NCBI GenBank assembly: GCA_003640385.1
Contig: RCAB01000233.1
Location: forward strand, 1-64,000
Source: Setaria digitata
Lineage: Eukaryota; Nematoda; Chromadorea; Rhabditida; Setariidae
Reading direction: 5' to 3'
Length of the DNA: 64,000 bases
Shown: piece after piece, positions 1-13,068 of the stretch
How the letters are laid out: the number at the start of each line of letters is the position of its first letter
Position numbering within the stretch: the stretch's first letter is position 1
Translations under genes and position numbers: made by a program
The notes under the pieces: generated by a model
What the model saw: the letters and a program-made list of their open reading frames with translations, nothing else
Databases searched by the model: none
What the model was told of the DNA's origin: nothing

Positions 1-1065
1 GCGAAGCCTTTCTCACGTAAAAATAGTCCTTTCTGTTCCTTACTTCTTGAATTTTTGACGTTAATTTCCATTTGACAGCACTTATGACTGCTCATTTCAC
101 AGAGGAAAAAGTTTTTTACGCAGAAAAGACAAAGAAAAAAGAAAAAAGCGATGGTAATGAATTAAAAAAGAAATAATTAATTAAGGACAAGCATTGGTTT
201 GCTTTTTGCCATCCTCGATGGAATCATCTAATCATCTGATTGATACCCCCTATAGGTGGTGCCTTATCCTTTTGTCCACTACCATCGTTTCTTGGCTTCC
301 GTAGCACCACCGATCATCATTCATTGGGAATCAAATTTCTCAAATTGCTTGGGTCCTTTTTTTTCCTTTTTTCGAAAACAAATAGATTCAATTTCATCTT
401 CTATATTTGATTGGCAGTAAAGGCATTCACCATTCTTTTTTCATCCTGGCCTATTCACACTATTGCATTGCCTACTAGCTTCTTCTACATATGTTATTAT
501 GTTGTTAAAAATTGAACCGAAATTGAAAATCGAAATTAAAAACGATGGCCCTATTTGCCATTTCTAAATAGAAGAATGAATGGATCGTTTTCATTTCAAG
601 GAATTAAGTACAATTTACGATAAATGACAATGAAAAAGGGAAGGAAGAAAAAAAAAAAGATGAAGAGAAAGAATAAAATGAATATATATATATATATAAA
701 ATTTTAAGAAAAGAAATAAATTATAAAATATGAAGTGATTCTTTTCATTTTCTTTTCCTTCCTTTTTTTTCTAATTGATACGAAAATTGGCTTTTGCTAA
801 TGATATTTTTTTTTCTTTTTGAGTCTATGCAAGCAAAATTTTCACAATTAATCTTTAGATTTCACTCTAAAACCTTTCATGGCATTGGTTTTAATTTTTG
901 AAGTTAATAAATAAAGGCTTAGAAAAGGAATAGATCAAGTTGACAGTAGGATATGAATCGATTGCTCTGAATTGATTAATTGAAAAAGGCATGCACTAAT
1001 TGTAATTTCCATCTGTTCTGTCAGTTGGTTAAATATGCAAGTCCATTCTTGTTGATAATAATAAT

Positions 1066-1085
1066 CACTATCAGTACTGATAGTG
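1066..1085. repeat. Perfect 20-bp palindrome
   Basis: The 20 bases from 1066 to 1085 equal their own reverse complement, with half-site CACTATCAGT. It lies about 3.9 kb upstream of the unc-4 start in otherwise low-complexity DNA. A symmetric site could bind a protein dimer or be a chance event; the sequence does not decide. Confidence 0.8.
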
Positions 1086-1274
1086 TGGAAAGCATAAAAC
1101 GATTACGATGATAACTGGAATATATTAGGTTCCGCTCGATCAATAATGCTAACTAATAATGGCCTATTTAAGTGATAAAGATGACGCTCTAGCAAACTTC
1201 AATTATCAATGATAAATTATGTTTCTTTTCGGCCCAAGCATTTCGTGAAAAACAATTTTTCTTTTTTTTTTTTT

Positions 1275-1347
1275 CCTTTTATAAATTACATTACTATTTT
1301 AAGCAATGTANCCTTTTATAAATTACATTACTATTTTAAGCAATGTA
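1275..1347. repeat. 36-bp direct duplication flanking a single N
   Basis: Bases 1275-1310 and 1312-1347 are identical 36-mers separated only by the undetermined base at 1311. The simplest reading is an assembly join where overlapping contig ends were not merged, so the true sequence may contain one copy. Confidence 0.9.
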
Positions 1348-1674
1348 TGTGCTGATCATATGATAATAACATCAGTGATATTAGAAATTTGATAATGATA
1401 ATAATAATTATCGTAATCAAATCGTCAATAATAATAATAATAATAATGAAAGTTACAGCTAATGTGTTTTGTGCGTCACAGAATTGCAGAGAGAAAAAAA
1501 AAAAAAGAAGAAATTGTCTTATCTCATCAAATTCAATCTTAAAATGTAATTTAGACCCTATCCTCGAGCAACAAAGCTCGAATATATAAATAGTTGGATG
1601 GCATCATTTGTCGGGGTTAAATGATTCATGCAAATTCTCGTTATCTTTTTTTTTTTTTTAATCATCTCTTTCCC

Positions 1675-1742
1675 TCTCTCTTCTCCCCTCTCCCTTTCCC
1701 TCTCCCTCTCCCTCTCCCTCTCCCTCTCTCTCTCTCTCTCCT
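1675..1742. repeat. Pyrimidine (CCCTCT/CT) simple repeat
   Basis: A strand-asymmetric tract made of CTCTCC, CCCTCT and CT units, in intergenic DNA upstream of unc-4. Similar CT tracts occur near 7540-7580 (unc-4 intron) and 50260-50315. Confidence 0.9.
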
Positions 1743-2456
1743 TTTCATTTTCATTTTTTTTTTTTCAAGAAATTAAAGTAGAAAAAAAAGAATAAAATGT
1801 AAGATAACGATTTAATTGCTAAGCGTGATATTATCAAAGATATTGAAAAGTGTTCGGGAATGAGATAATAATAGGGCAAAGGTCAGCATTTCTCGTAAAT
1901 TTTTTACTTGAAAAAAAAAAAAAAAGAAAAGAAAGAAAGAAAAACAATGAATGTAATCGTTTGAAAAATACTTTTCAACCCGAAATTTCCATCAAATTTG
2001 TGAGTTATTTGGAAATTTCAGTCTATTAAATGTATCATTCATTCAAGCACAAAATTCACTCACATTTTATCAATTCTCAGCTACCGTAATTTAATGAAAA
2101 AAAAAAAGGCAGAATTATATTGAAATGATTCTGTTTTTTGTGTTTACAAATAGAAACATTAGCAGTTCAAAATTTAAATTTCAATTCTTTTCATTTTCCT
2201 ATAAGCAATTAGAAACTTTTATCACTTTTGATAATTTAAAAGATTTTTACTGATCTCTTTCGTCGTCTTCCTTTTTCAAATCACCAGAAAAATGACTGAT
2301 GAGAATAACCTTTACATAAGGATTGAGAAGAAAGAAGAAGAGTTCAGATGAACAATTGTCCCATATGTATGTGTATGCTTGAGACGGTACTAATTAATTA
2401 GTGATTGAGGAGCTGTCAAATTTACAACGCTAATTTTTATTGTTATCGACGGATCC

Positions 2457-2482
2457 ACACACACACACACACACACACACCA
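2457..2482. repeat. CA dinucleotide microsatellite
   Basis: About twelve CA units in a row with a trailing CCACAG. It is intergenic, upstream of unc-4. Confidence 0.9.
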
Positions 2483-4931
2483 CAGAGAAAGATTCTATTT
2501 TTGATTGATAGAAGGAATGAATGGAAATGAATTGAAATGAATTGAACTGATGATCAAGCTGGCGTATATCTATCAGTATTTGGTGTGTTCATTGAGCTGT
2601 GTGTAAATGATCAATCGGTTTTCTCCCTCCTTCATTTCCATCCAATCCGACAGGTTCATCCATTAATTAACTCAATCAAATATGGTAAGAATATTATTTG
2701 CATATCATTAAATGATCGATCATAAATCTTTATCCAATATGATCATCACCTTCTGTTATTGAAGGATTTTTTGCATCTCTTCATCTCTCTTCATTTTCAC
2801 TAATTTTAATTTTTAAATTTATCTTCCAAAAATTATCATTTCAAAATCATATGCAATTTATTGTGTATCACACTCATCTTTTTCTTTTTCTTTTTTTTAG
2901 CTCAAATCTTTTGTTTTTTTTTTTCTCTCTTCACTTCTTTCTTTTTCACATTTTCCCTCATCTTATCAATTATAATTTATTTACAAATATATTTATTTAT
3001 GTGGTTGTGAAAAACAAAATTAATGAAGGAAGAGAGAAAAAAGAATTTGCACATTAAGTTGATTTCATTTTAAATTTAAAAAATGTGATAGTTTCACTTC
3101 AAGTTTGAAAATCTGATATTCAAGTCTATAATTTATCAAATTTGCAATTTCCTTCTTCTTTACTCAATCAGTCTCTTTTTTTTCATATAGCAAAATTTAT
3201 GCTGAGAAGTATTTTTTTATTTTTAGTTCTAGTTTTAGACTAAAGTTTGAGATATGAAATTTCTTCTTTATTTCCTTTTAGCTCATTTGTCATTTTTTTT
3301 ATCATCTCGCCATTTATTTTTCTACCTTTTCTGTTATTTATTCAATCCCCTGTAAATTTTTTTTGATTTATCAAAAAAAGAAGAGGCAGATTAGTTTGTG
3401 TTAATTTTTTAATCATTCAAAAATTTTCAACTCTTCTAATCACTCGATTACAATTTCACTTGATTTTAATTCCCTCTAAAAGTTTTCCCGAATACATAAT
3501 TTTCCAGTGCCAAGATTCTTTTTGAATAACAAAATAAGCACCTCATCTCTTTCTAAGCTGATACTGCAGCAGAATCCATAATGACATTGTAGTGATCAGT
3601 TTCACTACTCCGACTTCTGAATTGCTTCCTCTTAGTAATCATTATCATGATAAAATTTTTTTTAATCATCTTCTAATGAGTTCTAATTAATAGTGAAAAA
3701 TTTCGACTTTTCTTCAACAAAAGAAATGAAAATGAAAATTAAATTTAAATTTCACTGTTTTTCCTTTTTTTTTTTTTTTTTTTCATTGTCACAAAAGAGG
3801 AAAAATGTTATCTGGATAGCATCCGTCGATTTGTTTCGCCATCTTCCCATCCGGTAATCAATTGTTCGGTCGAGATTGGGATTGGTGTTGCAGAACGTAC
3901 GACCGCCTCCAATTTCATTCTTTGCCTTTTGCTGATTGGATAAATTGCCTTCGTTTCTTTTTAGTTCCAAATTATGAGGCTAACAACAATCTTTTAGCAT
4001 TTATTGGCCCAAATTTAGTGGAAAGTCTAAAAACTTACTACTTATAATTCCATCATAATGATGAGATTTTCATTCATTTTGTTAAATTTCATTTTTTTTT
4101 TTTTTTAAATGAAATTTCTTTCATCTTTTCTCTTTTTGTATTCCATTTACAGCTTAATGTATTCATTAATTTAATTCAATTAACATCATTACAATGTATT
4201 TGTTAATTCCAAATTTATAGTTAAATTTTAAACTTGAATTTACTTAAACTGCGAATAAAATAGTTTTTATTTCTTTTTTTTTTTAATTTATTAAATTCTC
4301 AATTCCCACTTTTTTTCTTGACTTCAATAATTTCTTAACTTTTGACAGTTATTAAATTCGGGATTTTTTCGTTAGCATTTGTAATAACTTTTTTTTTCAT
4401 ACTACAAATTTCATAAGCTTCTATTTAGTTTCTGATGAACCTACATGGCTTTTACTGAAATGTAATTTTCGAAAGAAATCGAAATGAAATTTAAAGAGAT
4501 TTTCTCCATGTATTTTAATTAAAATTAAGAAATTTTTGGAGAAGATAACAGGTTTTACCAGAAATTATTTTGTATTACAGCATTAAAATGACAATTCAAT
4601 TTCGAAAAATTTCCCTTCAGTAAATTGAACATGAAGTTAGGAACTTTGAATTTTTGAAAAGCCAATCAGTTAGATCGTTAATTTTTAAGATCTTAACATG
4701 CGTTTGATGAAGTTTTTTCTACCTTTTTATTTTTTTATTTTTTTTTTTTAAGGCAAACACCTCAATACGTCATACTTATGGAATTTGATGACATTAATTA
4801 AAAAATAAATTACCAAAGTTTAACATAATAAGAAATAATTCAATTACAATTTAATGCCTTAGAAAGAAGCGTTTGAAAATTGAAAAAATTGAAAGGGAAG
4901 AAATTATTGTAATGGGAAAAAAGAAAACAAA

Positions 4932-4943
4932 AATTTAATTTAG
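4932..4943 (+). promoter_or_regulatory. Possible trans-splice acceptor of unc-4
   Basis: The sequence AATTTAATTTAG ends 11 bases before ATG 4955. A short leader right behind an acceptor is typical of nematode messages that receive a spliced leader. It could also be a cis acceptor from an unseen 5' exon. Confidence 0.35.
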
Positions 4944-4954
4944 AAATTTCCCGA

Positions 4955-7900
4955 ATGTTTGCTACCATTGGTATGCAACAATTTTGGAAGGAATGTTGGA
5001 AAATGCAACAACAACTTGTTAAAGGAAGTATGTTTTATCAATTATCAATTAATTCCAATTTAATTCTTTCAGTTTTTATTTAAATCCTCTAACTTGCGTT
5101 TAATAACAAATAATTTTGCAATTGAAAGCTTTTTTTGGCACTTCTTTCTGATATATTTTTTTTTTTAAACTTATGTTTACACATCCATGCTTGAAGTGCA
5201 CATTATGCTCAAGACAAATAAGACTTGCGTGAGATGTGATTAACAAAATACGCGAAATACGTGGATTACGTCTGATGCCTAATTTTCAAGGATTGTTTCC
5301 AGTAGACTTGTCGGCAGCTCAGCAACCTACATCATCAAACGAATCAGAAGTAGCATCATCTCGATCAACTACACCGGATACCACCGCAAACGGCAGTCAC
5401 TCGACGGTGATTCCGGATTCCGCTGACGGAGCAGCAGAACAGCCGGAACGACTGCATCTCAGTGCTTTGCTGGGCGTCGATTGCAAAGATTCTAAAAGAG
5501 GTAGTAGGGTGTCTTTTGTGGAACATAGATGGGCGATTAACAATATGCATTGATACAACAGATAAGTATGAAGCAAAACTCATGGCTAAAAAAAAATTAA
5601 TATATCTGGATCCGGTTTGGAACTGGTATATTCTGGATATCTTTATTAGTTCTCATTAAGGCCATCTATATGCTACATTAAATATTGGAAATGTACAAAA
5701 GAAAATACCTATAAATTAACAAAATATGTATGTATTTTCATTGCCACAGTTTTTAATTTAGGCATTTCTCTAATTTTTCGAACCAAAGTTGTTTGAAATT
5801 AATTAATTAATGCAATTAATTTTTCTTAGGTAATGATAAATTAGAATGTAAAAGACGACGAACAAGGACAAATTTTACGGGTTGGCAGTTGGAAGAATTA
5901 GAAAACGCATTCGAAGCAAGTCATTATCCAGATGTTTTTATGCGGGAAGCTTTAGCGCTACGTCTAGATCTTCTGGAATCACGTGTACAAGTAAGATAGC
6001 AAAAATTTCTAACCAAAAAATGATTTTGAAAAAATTACTTTAAATAAAAATTTAGTTAGCTATTTTAGATATTTTAATCTTAAATTATATTTCAATTTTT
6101 TTTTTTTTTTTTGTTACAAATGAATGGAGAACTGACAACTCAATATGGATGTTAAAGTTTTTGCCTTCTGACGAAGAAGAATATTTTACGATATCAGAAT
6201 AGAAGGGAAATAAAAGCTTTTGAACACTGGTGGCAGATAATTGGAGAAAAAGAAAAATGAAATTTGAAATCACTTTTAAAGTTTAAAAATTCATAACTCT
6301 ATATAATCCAGTTCTTTTTACTGATAGTAAAACTAATTAAATTAATATTTAATAGCCGCTGTTTGCGTGGATTTTTTATCAGTACTGAAATTGACAATGG
6401 TTTGATTTCAAAAGTCCAAAAATGTTGATTTCAAAAAAAAAAAAAAAAACAGGATAAAAAAAGATTTTCATAGAATCTATGTTGCATCTCATCAGAAATT
6501 AACTTGTCATTTAATTCATTAATGCAATTGTGCGTAATGGATTATTACCAATTAAATACGATTACTTATCAATTATCATTTTATCACATTATTAAAAATG
6601 AATCGGCATGTAACACTAATTTCTTTTATAATAAACTCTAAAAAATATAAAATCGAAAGTAAAACATAATATAAGCGATAAATGTTCAGATCATTATCGT
6701 ATAACTGAGTAATTACTGATAATAACTGAATAGTTATTTATAATTAAAAATTCAAAATTTTTTAAATTCAGATTTTATTACTTGAAGTTCAGATTTTATT
6801 ACTTGTGATAATTTGCAATAATTATAATCAACAATTACATCTAATTTTAGCAAATTACTATGATTTTTTTTATCAATTAAGGTTGATAATTACAAATGTT
6901 TACATAGCTTCGAATCAAAATCTCCTCATTCTTTTTTTCGCTAATAATCTACTTAATTTTTGTTTCGCCTATAAAACAAACATTGTCTACCGTAATCCTA
7001 AACTTTTCATATAGAAAACTTTTCTACTGCAAAATACGGTAACTGCTGAGATCCTTGCTACGTAGCAAAAATATTTGTTTATTTTCGCATTTTTTGTAGA
7101 AAAATTGTAACTGTTGGAGGAAAAAAAAGAATGAGAGGGAGGAAGAAAAGGGAGAAAGAGCGAGAAAGAGGGAGAGAGATTGAAATGAAATAAAAAATAT
7201 AATTAATTAATTGTACAGTGATTTTTACTCACTTAATTACTGATCGATTTGATTTTTTCCTTTTTGATCTTTTTTTTTTTTTTTTTTTCTAAAAATCATC
7301 GAGTTTAGAAGCAGAAAGATTGTTACAAAGATAAGAGAAAGCTAAGAGGAAAAGATGAAAAGATGTTAGGAGGGATTTGAAGGAGAAGCGATTAGTTGGA
7401 AATAGAAAAGACCAAACGAACCCTTTTGATAAGGATAAGCCATTAAATTTTATAAATAAAAAATTGTAACTAATTTGATTACATCCATTTTGTTATGCTT
7501 AACTAAAGCCAATAAAGCAATTTAAGCTTACTTTATTGGCTTCTCTCTCTCTCTCTCCCTCTCTCTCTCCCTCTTTCTCCTTCTCTTCTTTTCTCTCTTC
7601 CCCTCTTTTCTCTTTTTAATGCTAAAATGTTGAATGTTTAAAATGAAAATATAAAATTTTCACAATATTTTCACCGTCTAATTCGTAATTTTCTATTCTT
7701 TCTCTTTCTCTCATAGCTCAATTTAATTGCTGCCAATAGTTCTACTGTTTACATCTATTTTGATTATTATTATTTCGTCCTTTTTTTTTCTTTTCCTTTT
7801 CAATATATTACGGTAGGTATGAAGTGAAAAAAAGTAAGAAAATTACTCATTCAAAGTATAAAAAATTGTTTTTCTAATTTTTAATAAAAAAAAAAATTTA

Positions 7901-8673
7901 CACTATGTTACATAAATTCCTCACACGTGTGATTTAATTTCAGGTATGGTTTCAAAATCGACGAGCAAAATGGCGGAAAAAAGAGCAATTAAGAAAGGGT
8001 GCTCAACGGGCACAGAATATCATACGTGATACTGACGGAAATGCCAAATCCGGTACAATTAGTGAGACCAAAGAAAATGATGTAAGTTGATTAGAAGAAA
8101 TTAATGTATTTCCTTTCAAAATTTATATCTTTACGGTGTTGTTTTCCGGAATTTTCCTAGTCAATGAATGATTTGAAATTTAGGCGAAAACTAGCGAAAA
8201 TGTTACATTGTCGAAAAATACGTTTTCTATTGATAGCTTATTAGCTGCTTCAAGAGTTCCACGTGGAAGAAGGCCAAATGCGAAATATCCTCGTGTTCAA
8301 GTGACAATTCATTATTTTCACTTATTGCTTTTAAATTTGTAATTTCATGAATTCAAATAAATTGATTGTTAAATTATTCCATACTGTATGAAAGATCAAA
8401 TGTATACCATTCGAGTTGCCTAAAAATTTTGAGAAAAATTACATTTTTCTTCTTTTTTTTTCTCTCGAAAATATTAAAATGTTTTCCTTTAAGGCTTGTA
8501 AAAGTATGTCACCTTTTATGCTTCCATTATTCCCGATAACGCAACCTGCCGGTATAACGATACGCGAAACTACGCCACCTTCGTTGCCACCCTCACCGCA
8601 ACCATTATTATCAGAAGCAATATCATCATCAGAAGAAGCAGTCGGGAAGCAAACATATACCAGTAACTTGTGA
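4955..8673 (+). CDS. unc-4: UNC-4 homeodomain transcription factor
   Basis: Paired-like homeodomain repressor. In Caenorhabditis elegans UNC-4 sets motor-neuron synaptic input together with the Groucho protein UNC-37. Exons: 4955-5027, 5303-5500, 5830-5990, 7944-8081, 8184-8300, 8494-8673; phases agree and give 288 residues. The homeodomain is residues 99-158, starting [17 protein letters not shown], with WFQNRR at positions 48-53 and Gln at position 50. The 2-kb intron 3 falls between homeodomain codons 46 and 47, a usual place for paired-like genes. FSIDSLL near residues 204-210 resembles an eh1 Groucho-binding motif and is followed by the UNC-4-like block [15 protein letters not shown] and the FPITQPAG segment. 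Ser/Thr/Pro-rich N-terminal region. I chose ATG 4955 because it is in frame and 11 bases after a TTTAG acceptor; ATG 4973 is the alternative. The first exon is the least certain part. Confidence 0.93.
6769..6808. repeat. 21-bp tandem duplication in unc-4 intron 3
   Basis: TTCAGATTTTATTACTTG occurs twice head to tail with a 21-base period, inside the long intron that splits the homeodomain. Confidence 0.8.
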
Positions 8674-11600
8674 TTTGTTATTTGTAATTTCTTTTTTTTC
8701 TTTTTTAGATTGTAGGATGATTGCGTTTTTAACTACTTTTGCTTATATATCTTTATCGTCACTATGTCACAAATTAGGAATAATAAATCTTATCAACAAC
8801 TCAGTGATAAAAACCACTCTGGCAATTGAATATCTAGTTATCGATTGATGATAAGTCTTGACTTGTTTCAAATTTTTAGAAGCTTATTGATTGTAATGGG
8901 AAGTTGATCAAGTATGTTTTATGAATGAAACAATCAAACTTCATTTAAAAAAAAGAATTTTTTTTCTTTTTAATGACTTCAAACGATTCGAAATCTATTT
9001 ATATATATTTAAGAGATGATGTATTTATACATACTATTTAAAAAAATGAGTAAAACTTGAAATATTTATAAATATTTGATAAGTGTTTTTCTTTTACCGT
9101 ACATAATACTACTGTACCTTCCACCGTATATTTGAAAGCGAATGTTTTCTTTCTCTTTTTTTTTTTTTTTTTTTATGCGAATAAAACACATGAAGTTTAT
9201 TTTAAAAAAAAATAATCAACTTAAAATATACATTTATCTTCTTGAACAAGTTTCATTTTGTCAGCGATGATTACTGTATGAATTGTTGTTGACCAATCAG
9301 TGATTTCAAGTTACAGAACTTCTTTCTCCTTTGCTACAGAAATGGGATTAAAAGAAATCAAAAAAAAAACGATAAAAACAGGCTTAAATTTAATCTTATC
9401 GACATTTAGTACCACGGCCAAGATAATATTTCAGGCGGGTGAGGTATTTATATTTACATATCATTAGAAAAATATATTTGACATCGCATAATGAAATGTG
9501 ACATAATATTGAATTTTTCAGATTTAATTTTGTCATTTCATCATTAATCTTAAACTAACCGATAAGTAAGTTGAAATAATTTCAATGGTTTATATCCTCA
9601 ATTGTTCCTGGTAAGCTTATGCATCTTGGATTTTCTGAAGCTTACCTGAATTTACATCTTTAATATTTACATGCAAAAATGCTAAGTTGCCAAAAGAATA
9701 GCTGCATTTTCCTGCTTTGCAATAACATAAACTTTCAATTCTTTTTCTTTTTAAATTTCTTTCTCTTACTTTCTTCTTTTTTTTTTTTTCGTAACAGAAA
9801 ATTTGAAGCATTCAAAATTCTAAATGGCTATAAAAGTGTAAATTGCAGAAGTGAAAAATATGTTTGTTACTTAGAATACGTACACTTTATGACTATATCA
9901 ATTCCCAAATCAGCGATATTGATAATGGAATTAGAATTGGTTGAAAATGATGTATTACAAAGTTTCCATTTTTCAAAACTTCCATTTTTTGAATGGAAAT
10001 TATTAGGCTCTTTATCATCTCTCTTTGCTTTCCTCATTCCACTTTTTCCTTTTTTTTTTAAACTTTTATCCTCATTCTATTCTTTTTTTTTTTTTTAATT
10101 TCTTCTTCGACTATATCCTTTAACATCCATCGTAATCTATTCTCTAATTTTACAAAACGTTGAATTTTCCCTTTTTCTCTTTTCCTTTCTCTTTCTCTTT
10201 CGTTCCTTTAGACCTGTTAGTCACTTTTTTCCTTTTCCCATTTTTTGCTTTTTCTCTTCCAAACATTCTCGAACATAAATCTATTCTCCCGCTTTTTAAT
10301 GTATTTCTAAATTTTATTCAATTCTTTTCCTCTCATAAGCTACTCCTAAACCATGCTTATCCTTTAGACAAGAAGTCAATCTTTGCCATAGCATTCACAG
10401 GCCTATAAGGCCTTTCTTGCATCCATTCTTATTATGAAATAATCAACTTCTTGTCCTTCCCACGGGAAATGTTGTTTAACTTCAGCTAACCAACGGATGC
10501 ATTATTGTTTCCACATATTATAATTGATAGATTTTCTTTTCTCCCTTCGGACGAAGAAACCGTTTAAAATGATCAAAACTATTATTGTTCATCGAGAGTG
10601 ATTTATCTGCATATCAAATCCCGATGGGCATTAAGGCCTATTCGTTTCGTCCTCAAAATTTCCATCCATAAATTATCATATTTTTGGGAAATTCCAAGCA
10701 TAGCTTTCTAATTACCATAATTATTATTGATATTATAATTATCATTAAAATCACAATCTGATAATAATAGCATTACTTCGTTAGTTTTGTTGTGAAAAAA
10801 AAAAAGAAAAGAAAAAAAGTCACTGACAAAATTCAATTATAACAACATACAGCTATTTAAAAAAAATGTCAATGAATCTTATTTATAATATATCTCTCTA
10901 CTTTTACAATTAAATAAAATTTCTTCTTTGAATTTCTAAACAGGATATTTCAAATTTAATTCAGTAATAGTACTCAGAACACGACAATAATTTCGATATA
11001 TTTAAGAAAATTTGACATAAGCAACAAATGAACATTGGTAATAATTGAATTAAGACATGCAATTTATTTAGAGATAGTAATGAAAGAGTATTTAAATAGT
11101 TGACAAAATATCACTATTTATTCAGCCATTATTAACCGTAGAAAAAAATAAGAGACGATTTCAATATATTATAATCAAAAATTGCTATTAATATTGGTAA
11201 TTAAGTTGTGCATTTTCTTTTAAATTAGATCTTTACAGAGTTTTGCTCAATTATTCTTGATTTTCTTCCCAGCATTTATCATCGCATGAAGAAATCATTA
11301 TCCTTCTATTATTATGCGAGCCTAGTTTTCATCATTCTTATACTAACTTCACACAACCACTTAATCATTTTCCACTTATATTGTATTTCATTTATTTGCT
11401 ATATTTACATGCTAATACATATCATCTTTCCTTTGATCCACTGAATACACATTAAAGTGAAGTGAACGAAAATTCATATTCACCATTGAAATAAGTGATG
11501 TGGAATCGAATCAAATTTGGATATCAAATCAGTAGCTTCTCATTAGTTATCAATACCCAGAGGTATTCCTGGCAGGATATTTCTTCCCGAAACTTTCATT

Positions 11601-12054
11601 ATATCAGAAAAGTTCCACTTCCACTATCGTCAACTTCTTTGTACACACAAATATATATATGTATATATTTAAATAACTTATATGTATACCGCCTGTCCAT
11701 ATCCCCAGTGAATGATTGCAGAAGCATTTAGAGTGAAATGTATGTAACCGATTAATATGAAGGATTTATCATTTATATCTGTCTGTCATTTCATTGCTAA
11801 AGAGTGGAAAGGTTCACCATATCAAAACTATCTTATTGCGTAATTTCCTTATAAATTGATATTCATTTTCTTTGACACTCATCAAACATTAGTTCATTGT
11901 TCCAGCGACAAATATATAATGATAACGATGGAACTCTAAAGATAATAGAAACAATAATAGCAAAAATCTCAAGATGATAAGATGCTGATGAATATTTACG
12001 AACATGAACAAGAGCTGTGACGAAAATGTAGAGTGCATTTGCAAGGTGAAGAAA

Positions 12055-12245
12055 TAATAATGATAATAATAATAAGTAATAATAATAAAATTAATAATAA
12101 TAGTGATAAAATTGATAATAACAATAATAAAATAACAATAATAATAATAAAATAACAACAATAATAATAATAAAATAATAATAATAAAATAATAATAATA
12201 AAATAATAATAAAATAATAATAATAATAAATAATAATAATAACAA
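12055..12245. repeat. AAT-type trinucleotide repeat array
   Basis: Runs of AAT/ATA broken by single-base changes such as AAAATAAT and AACAAT. The imperfections show an old array. It creates an artificial low-complexity open frame on the minus strand. Confidence 0.9.
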
Positions 12246-12711
12246 CATAATATTAATACTAATGATGATAATAATAGTAGTAGTAGAGATAAAGAAATTT
12301 TACATGTTTACGCAATAGAAGTGTTTCTTTACATTGGAAACGTATTTTACAGGTAGTGCGAAACTCACGAATGTAAAATATTTTTGGACATATTAAGCCA
12401 AAAATATGTTCAAGCACCCTAAAAAGAGTTAATAATTAACGTTGACATTGTTGAAGTGCAACATTATCTTCAACGTATTAACGTCATTAATTGACTGAGA
12501 ATTAATGAAGAGGAACTGAAACAAAAAACTGTCTTACAGAGATTACAAGAATGAACGAAGATGACAAAGAGAAATTAGTTCTACACATCACTTTTACCGC
12601 ACTAACGTGATATGGGATTGGGATGGTAGTTTTCACCAGCAATCAAGCCATTGCACTGTCGTAGTTATCCATCGAGATTTGACTGGGCAGCGATACAATG
12701 ACGTGTGATAG

Positions 12712-12777
12712 CGGGGGGATGGAAAATATGCTTATCGTGGGGGTGTCAGGGGTCAGTGTGGGTTAAAGGTGAGGGAG
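12712..12777 (+). other. G-rich patch with quadruplex potential
   Basis: In very AT-rich surroundings this segment has G runs of 6, 5, 4, 3 and 3 on the + strand. The last four runs are separated by loops of about 5, 7 and 10 bases. It lies about 300 bases upstream of the KRTCAP2-like start, so it may sit in its promoter. Confidence 0.5.
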
Positions 12778-13054
12778 TGATGCAGGTTAATGAAGGGGAT
12801 ACAGACATTGGGCTTTTTATTTTGAGATAGTTTATTGCTAGAAGTTGAGAAAACTGGACAGGTCGTTACAGTAAAGAAGAGAGGGGAAGGAGGAAGCAGA
12901 TTTGATAGTGGAAGAGACGAATGGCTTGTAAGAATGGACTAGATTGATGAGGGCTAAAAAAGACTAATGGATAAAAGGAAGTTGGGATTTTTACGATTTG
13001 GGCTTCTCACCAGTTGTTCATACTTTCGGAATTATACAGCTGCTTTCTAATTGT

Positions 13055-13063
13055 ACTTTTCAG
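13055..13063 (+). promoter_or_regulatory. Predicted trans-splice acceptor, KRTCAP2-like gene
   Basis: A TTTTCAG acceptor ends at 13063, only five bases before ATG 13069. No coding exon is visible upstream, so spliced-leader addition is the simplest explanation. Confidence 0.6.
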
Positions 13064-13068
13064 GTTAG

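Larger units (their letters stand above)
1..4954. other. Upstream region of unc-4, no gene seen
   Basis: I see no coding exon here. The stretch is AT-rich with many homopolymer runs. It holds a C/T-rich simple repeat around 1675-1742, a short CA microsatellite near 2457-2480, one undetermined base at 1311, a perfect 20-bp palindrome at 1066-1085 and a less AT-rich patch with several CCAAT/ATTGG elements around 3835-3970. Short open frames occur (for example 1389-1589 and 3752-3970) but have simple composition and no recognisable protein features. Regulatory DNA for unc-4 would be expected here, but this is inference. Confidence 0.6.
8674..13062. other. Intergenic region between unc-4 and the KRTCAP2-like gene
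   Basis: No supported gene. AATAAT at about 8779 is the nearest poly(A)-signal-like site for unc-4. The stretch holds T-rich runs (around 9150-9175 and 9775-9790), an AAT-type trinucleotide array at 12055-12245 and a G-rich patch at 12712-12777. The open frames at 9679-10098, 10160-10408 and 11889-12248 have phenylalanine/leucine or tyrosine/isoleucine composition imposed by these repeats and are not credible proteins. Confidence 0.6.

Noticed and set aside
3752..4047. Overlapping ORFs on both strands at the GC-richer patch upstream of unc-4
   Set aside because: Neither reading has splice partners or a recognisable motif; the patch is better explained as regulatory DNA.
9679..10408. Phe-rich + strand frames (139 and 82 codons)
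   Set aside because: They follow T-rich and CTTTT-rich tracts, have low complexity and no homology that I recognise.
11889..12248. 119-codon minus-strand open frame
   Set aside because: It is generated by the AAT trinucleotide array and encodes only a Tyr/Ile/Leu/Phe pattern.
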